Shown here: in pieces, positions 60,639 to 64,000 of the stretch
How the letters are laid out: each line of letters opens with the position of its first letter
Position numbering within the stretch: position 1 is the stretch's first letter
Assembly: GCF_900107775.1 (NCBI RefSeq)
Contig: NZ_FNRF01000003.1
Location: 186,001 to 250,000, forward strand
Reading direction: 5' to 3'
DNA: 64,000 nt
DNA from: Xylanibacter ruminicola
GTDB taxonomy: Bacteria > Bacteroidota > Bacteroidia > Bacteroidales > Bacteroidaceae
Notes under the pieces: generated by a model
What the model saw: the letters and a program-made list of their open reading frames with translations, nothing else
What the model was told of the DNA's origin: nothing
Database searches by the model: none
Program-made: the position numbers and the translations under genes

Positions 60639-61679
60639 ATGAAAAAAAGATTTGTTTGGGTAGATTATCTAAAAGCTACCCTGATTTTTTTAATGGTTCT
60701 TGGTCATTCTTCTCAACAAGGAATAGTTGGAGCTGTCTTATCATCGTTTCATATGCCCGCTTTTTTTATGGTGTCAGGATTTTTGTATCATAATCGTGAG
60801 CCAAAGAAATTACTTAAATCGTTTGTTTTTCCTTTCATTATATATTACTTATTGTGGTTATTCAAGGTGCAATTTATCAATTATCAGACTGAGGGCCATT
60901 TCATTAGTGGATACATTTCGGAAACATTTTGTGGCTTATTAACTTCTGATTTGTCGGTGAATGCAAAAAGCAGTTTCCCTGGTTATTGGTTCTTAATTGT
61001 TTTGTTATTAATACGACTTTATGCTGGTGATTTGAAAATATTTAGAAATTTTAGTTTATACAGATTACAATTATCATTAACTGTAATAATACTTTACGGG
61101 GTGCTTTTGGCTCTTTTCCCCAATCAGACACAATTCATATCTAGAATATACCTTATAAAGGCAATTGTTTGTTTCCCTTTTTTCTATTTAGGTATTTATG
61201 TTCGTGAGATGAGTGTGGAAAAACGTGAGAGACTGTTTAGTTTGTCCCAAATATGGCTTGTTCTTTTATTCGCTTCTTCACTTATTCTTTCTTCAATTAA
61301 TGGCCCCGTTAATGTAATGCTGAGTGAATATGGAAAGAATTTCGTTTTGTTTATTATCAATACGCTACCGATGACTTTATTCTTGATAAATATTTTTATG
61401 AGGTTCACGTCTCCTAATTCCAAATATGACATCAATGCAAGTACTATTAAGACTATGAGAAATAAGATTACTTCTGTTGTTACCGTTATTTCTGATGGTA
61501 CTTTGTTAATTTTAGGAATACATGGAATTATCATCGGATTTTTTAAGATGGCTTTTCAAAACACTTCTTTTTTTTCGAACCCTTTTCGTCCGTTGTGTTG
61601 TGCTTGCATTGTAATGATAATTTGCTATCCTCTTATTATATTAGCGAAGAAACGGATGCCTATACTTTTAGGTAAGTGA
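60639..61679 (+). CDS. Membrane acyltransferase family 3 (OafA-like)
   Basis: 346 residues, about 10 membrane helices. The N-terminus WVDYLKATLIFLMVLGHSSQ has the Acyl_transf_3 pattern (RxxxxDxLKxxxI.MVxxH). These enzymes acylate exported sugars, often with acetyl groups. Likely decorates the polymer. Confidence 0.9.
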   Translation: MKKRFVWVDYLKATLIFLMVLGHSSQQGIVGAVLSSFHMPAFFMVSGFLYHNREPKKLLKSFVFPFIIYYLLWLFKVQFINYQTEGHFISGYISETFCGLLTSDLSVNAKSSFPGYWFLIVLLLIRLYAGDLKIFRNFSLYRLQLSLTVIILYGVLLALFPNQTQFISRIYLIKAIVCFPFFYLGIYVREMSVEKRERLFSLSQIWLVLLFASSLILSSINGPVNVMLSEYGKNFVLFIINTLPMTLFLINIFMRFTSPNSKYDINASTIKTMRNKITSVVTVISDGTLLILGIHGIIIGFFKMAFQNTSFFSNPFRPLCCACIVMIICYPLIILAKKRMPILLGK

Positions 61680-61777
61680 TTATTCCTGTCTGTTTATTTA
61701 GTATGATTTGTTATTTGAACCATTTAATGTTGATGTAATTATAAATCTATCTTTTGGAATGTAATTAGTAAATTATT
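61680..61777. other. Short AT-rich gap before the next glycosyltransferase
   Basis: 98 bp, AT-rich, no gene. A promoter could lie here but no clear TAnnTTTG box is seen. Confidence 0.4.
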
Positions 61778-62914
61778 ATGGATAAGAATACAGTTTTTGT
61801 TCAAAACATTATCTCACCATATAGAAACAGGTTTTTTAATATGTTGAATAACTATTCTGACAATTTCTCTGTTTTTTATATGGATAACACAGAACCAGAC
61901 AGGAGCTGGGATACTTCTAAGTTAGAAAGGAAATATTCAAATTGGGTTGATAATAAAGGCGCTTTCTTTCAAATAGGTAGTTATAGGGCACATTTCAATC
62001 CTGTTTTAATTTGGAAAATATTAACTAATAAAAATATTAAAAATGTTATTCTTGCAGTAGCATGGCAGGATCCTAACATCATGTTGTTATGTTTTGCAAA
62101 GAAACTTCATCTTACCAGTAAACGTTTTTTCTTTTGGGCAGAAGCGAATTATACTGCTGAATGGACAAAAAAGAATAATACAAAGTTGAAATGGATATTA
62201 AAAAGGTCTGTTTTTAATTCTATTGATGGCGCATTGATTATTCCAGGACGCATGTCAGAAATCACTTTTGAAAAATGGAACATAGGAGGTCGACACTATA
62301 TTCATTTGCCAAATACGATAGATGATTCTGACTTGAGATATGACAGCACCAAACGCGTAGATGAACAATTGCCTTCTTTCATTATGCCAATTCGAGTAAT
62401 TGAGAGAGTGAAGGGTGGACTTAATTTTTTTAAGTCTATTGGTATAGATAATATACGAAAAGTTCGATTTATAGTAGCTGGCGATGGAGAAGATATGTCT
62501 CTTTATAAGAAATACATTGAAGAGAACAAATTGGAAGGTCATATCATAATGGCTGGATTTTGTGATTCAAAAAGAATGAGTGAACTATATAATAGTGTTA
62601 ATGCTTTGGTGCTACCATCTTTCTCAGATCCATCTCCCTTGAGTTTAGTCGAAGCTCTGTACTTTCATCTTCCTATTTTATGTTCCAATCATTGTGGAAA
62701 CCATTTTGAGGCTGTCAAGGAAGGAAGCAACGGACTGACATTTTCACCATTGGAACCTTTGGAAATAAAGAAAAAATTTGAAGAGTTCCTTTCATTAAGG
62801 TCATCGTGGACAACAATGGGGGAGGTTAGCTCTAAGATATATAAAGAAGTGTTTGATACAGGCAAGGTTGTCAGATCCTTCTTAAGGTCGTTTGATGAAA
62901 GAAAGAAAATTTAA
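61778..62914 (+). CDS. Glycosyltransferase family 4-like
   Basis: 378 residues. The start NTVFVQNIISPYRNRFFNML and the C-terminal KVRFIVAGDGEDMSLYKKYI, then LVLPSFSDPSPLSLVEALYF, are typical of GT4 transferases. The ATG is 98 bp after the acyltransferase gene. Donor unknown. Confidence 0.88.
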   Translation: MDKNTVFVQNIISPYRNRFFNMLNNYSDNFSVFYMDNTEPDRSWDTSKLERKYSNWVDNKGAFFQIGSYRAHFNPVLIWKILTNKNIKNVILAVAWQDPNIMLLCFAKKLHLTSKRFFFWAEANYTAEWTKKNNTKLKWILKRSVFNSIDGALIIPGRMSEITFEKWNIGGRHYIHLPNTIDDSDLRYDSTKRVDEQLPSFIMPIRVIERVKGGLNFFKSIGIDNIRKVRFIVAGDGEDMSLYKKYIEENKLEGHIIMAGFCDSKRMSELYNSVNALVLPSFSDPSPLSLVEALYFHLPILCSNHCGNHFEAVKEGSNGLTFSPLEPLEIKKKFEEFLSLRSSWTTMGEVSSKIYKEVFDTGKVVRSFLRSFDERKKI

Positions 62915-62915
62915 A

Positions 62916-64000
62916 ATGCCAAAACTGCTACTAATTAATCCTGCTAAGAATTTTGGCTCAACCGGAAAAATTGTTGAGCAGATAGGACTTCTTGCTGAAT
63001 CGAGTGGGTGGGAAGTAAAGGTTGCTCATAGTGTGCGCTATGCGCGCATAAGTAGGCTCAAGTCAATGTCATTTAGTAGTAAAATTGGTGAGAGGTGGCA
63101 TGCGTTATGGGCACTGCTACTTGACCGACAAGGCCTTCATTCAACAATTGAGACCAGGCGGTTGGTGCAAATGATTATTGATTATCAACCAGATTTGATT
63201 CATCTGCATAATATTCATGGTTATTATATCAATTATATTGTCCTGTTCAAGTATTTGGCAAGTATAGATGTTCCTGTTGTCTGGACAATGCATGACTGTT
63301 GGTCTTTTACAGGTCATTGCACATATTTTGATATGGTAAATTGTGAGAAATGGAAATCGCAGTGTTATGAATGCCAGAATCTTGTAAATTATCCTAAAGC
63401 ACTGACTGACCGTTCACGAAAGAATTTCCAACAGAAGAAAGAACAGTTTACTTCATTGAAGAATCTGACAATGATTCCTGTCTCTAACTGGTTGGGAGAA
63501 CTTACCAGAAAGTCATTTATGGGAAAATATCCTATTCATGTGATTCATAATGGGATAGATTTGAATGTTTTTCGTATACTTACAAATTATCAGGCAAAGG
63601 ATACAAAGAAAATGGTGCTAGGAGTTAGTAGCAATGGATTTTCTGGTCGTAAAGGATTGGATGATTTTGTGACGTTGTCAAAGATACTTCCTGACGAGTA
63701 TCAAATTGTAATGATAGGACTGCATCAAGATGAGTTGGCTAAAATTCCTATAAATATTGTGGGGATGGGGCGAACTGCAAATGTTGAAGAACTTGTTGAG
63801 TATTATAACCGGGCTGCGGTTTTTATTAATCCTACTTATTCAGATAATTTCCCAACAACAAATTTAGAAGCGTTGGCCTGTGGGACTCCAGTTGTTACAT
63901 ATAATACGGGTGGTTCACCAGAAGCTGTTGACGAGACAACTGGTATCGTTGTCAAACAAGGGGATGTAAAAGAATTGGCAAGCGCAATTATGAAAATTAC
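62916..64000 (+). CDS. Glycosyltransferase (WcaC-like GT4), cut by window edge
   Basis: 361 residues visible from the ATG at 62916, one base after the previous stop. It has INPAKNFGSTGKIVEQIGLL, PDLIHLHNIHGYYINYIVLF, WTMHDCWSFTGHCTYFDMVN and the donor-site FINPTYSDNFPTTNLEALAC. The WTMHDCWSFTGHC box with its cysteines is typical of colanic-acid WcaC-type enzymes and their Bacteroides relatives. The C-terminus lies outside the window. Confidence 0.9.
   Translation, partial: MPKLLLINPAKNFGSTGKIVEQIGLLAESSGWEVKVAHSVRYARISRLKSMSFSSKIGERWHALWALLLDRQGLHSTIETRRLVQMIIDYQPDLIHLHNIHGYYINYIVLFKYLASIDVPVVWTMHDCWSFTGHCTYFDMVNCEKWKSQCYECQNLVNYPKALTDRSRKNFQQKKEQFTSLKNLTMIPVSNWLGELTRKSFMGKYPIHVIHNGIDLNVFRILTNYQAKDTKKMVLGVSSNGFSGRKGLDDFVTLSKILPDEYQIVMIGLHQDELAKIPINIVGMGRTANVEELVEYYNRAAVFINPTYSDNFPTTNLEALACGTPVVTYNTGGSPEAVDETTGIVVKQGDVKELASAIMKI

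Noticed and set aside
1..64000. tRNA or rRNA genes
   Set aside because: No cloverleaf with a TTCGA-type T arm or rRNA-like sequence was recognised on either strand by eye.

Overview
The window looks like a chromosome segment from a gut or rumen member of the Bacteroidales, most likely Prevotella in the broad sense (Segatella/Xylanibacter group). The evidence is the Bacteroidetes-type promoters (TTTG about 20 bp upstream of TAnnTTTG), a short Bacteroidetes primary sigma factor, DUF2723, DUF5686 and DUF4230 proteins, FimB/Mfa2-type lipoproteins, a UpxY-like NusG paralogue and the HU/smalltalk/amidase gene set. No database search was possible; all family names come from reading motifs and gene context.

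Layout. 1-11.8 kb: housekeeping genes (DUF2723 membrane glycosyltransferase, YqaA, purD, S9 dipeptidyl peptidase, THUMP RNA methyltransferase, a sensor kinase, a DUF2807 lipoprotein). 11.9-17.7 kb: a tight operon of sugar nucleotidyltransferase, ATP-grasp-like protein, CDP-alcohol phosphatidyltransferase, HAD phosphatase and DUF5686 protein, which looks like a pathway for an unusual phospholipid head group. 18.0-25.3 kb: a glycan-use group (LacI regulator, periplasmic propeller sensor kinase with a degenerate kinase core, GH31 alpha-glycosidase). 25.4-33.8 kb: rpoD, another kinase, small lipoproteins and DUF4230 proteins, a HAD hydrolase, pgi and a UpxY-like antiterminator. 33.8-39.9 kb: start of an exopolysaccharide operon (two FimB/Mfa2-like lipoproteins, Wzc tyrosine kinase, a small HAD protein, Wza, a 55-residue membrane protein). 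56.3-64.0 kb: the glycan assembly genes (hexapeptide acetyltransferase, Wzx, Wzy, glycosyltransferases, acyltransferase).

Between the two halves of the polysaccharide locus lies a 16-kb accessory island (39.9-56.3 kb). It holds an AAA-ATPase/PD-(D/E)XK gene framed by about 125-155 bp direct repeats, a minus-strand primase/helicase/HU/smalltalk/amidase cluster, a three-gene DUF262-HEPN-AbiGi cassette that may be an undescribed anti-phage module, and a complete three-gene Detocs system (sensor kinase, lone receiver, receiver-nucleosidase effector). Two related helicase-associated mini-genes, one intact and one broken, flank the Detocs end of the island.

The second striking feature is repeat invasion. 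Several families of small repeats (7-bp tandem TTCAATG-type arrays, an 85-bp element, GGGACAGGTTCC palindromes, CTAG-rich palindromes, a MITE-like pair) sit in gene junctions and also inside coding sequences without breaking the frame. The GH31 gene alone carries three. Some junction arrays supply stop or start codons of real genes.
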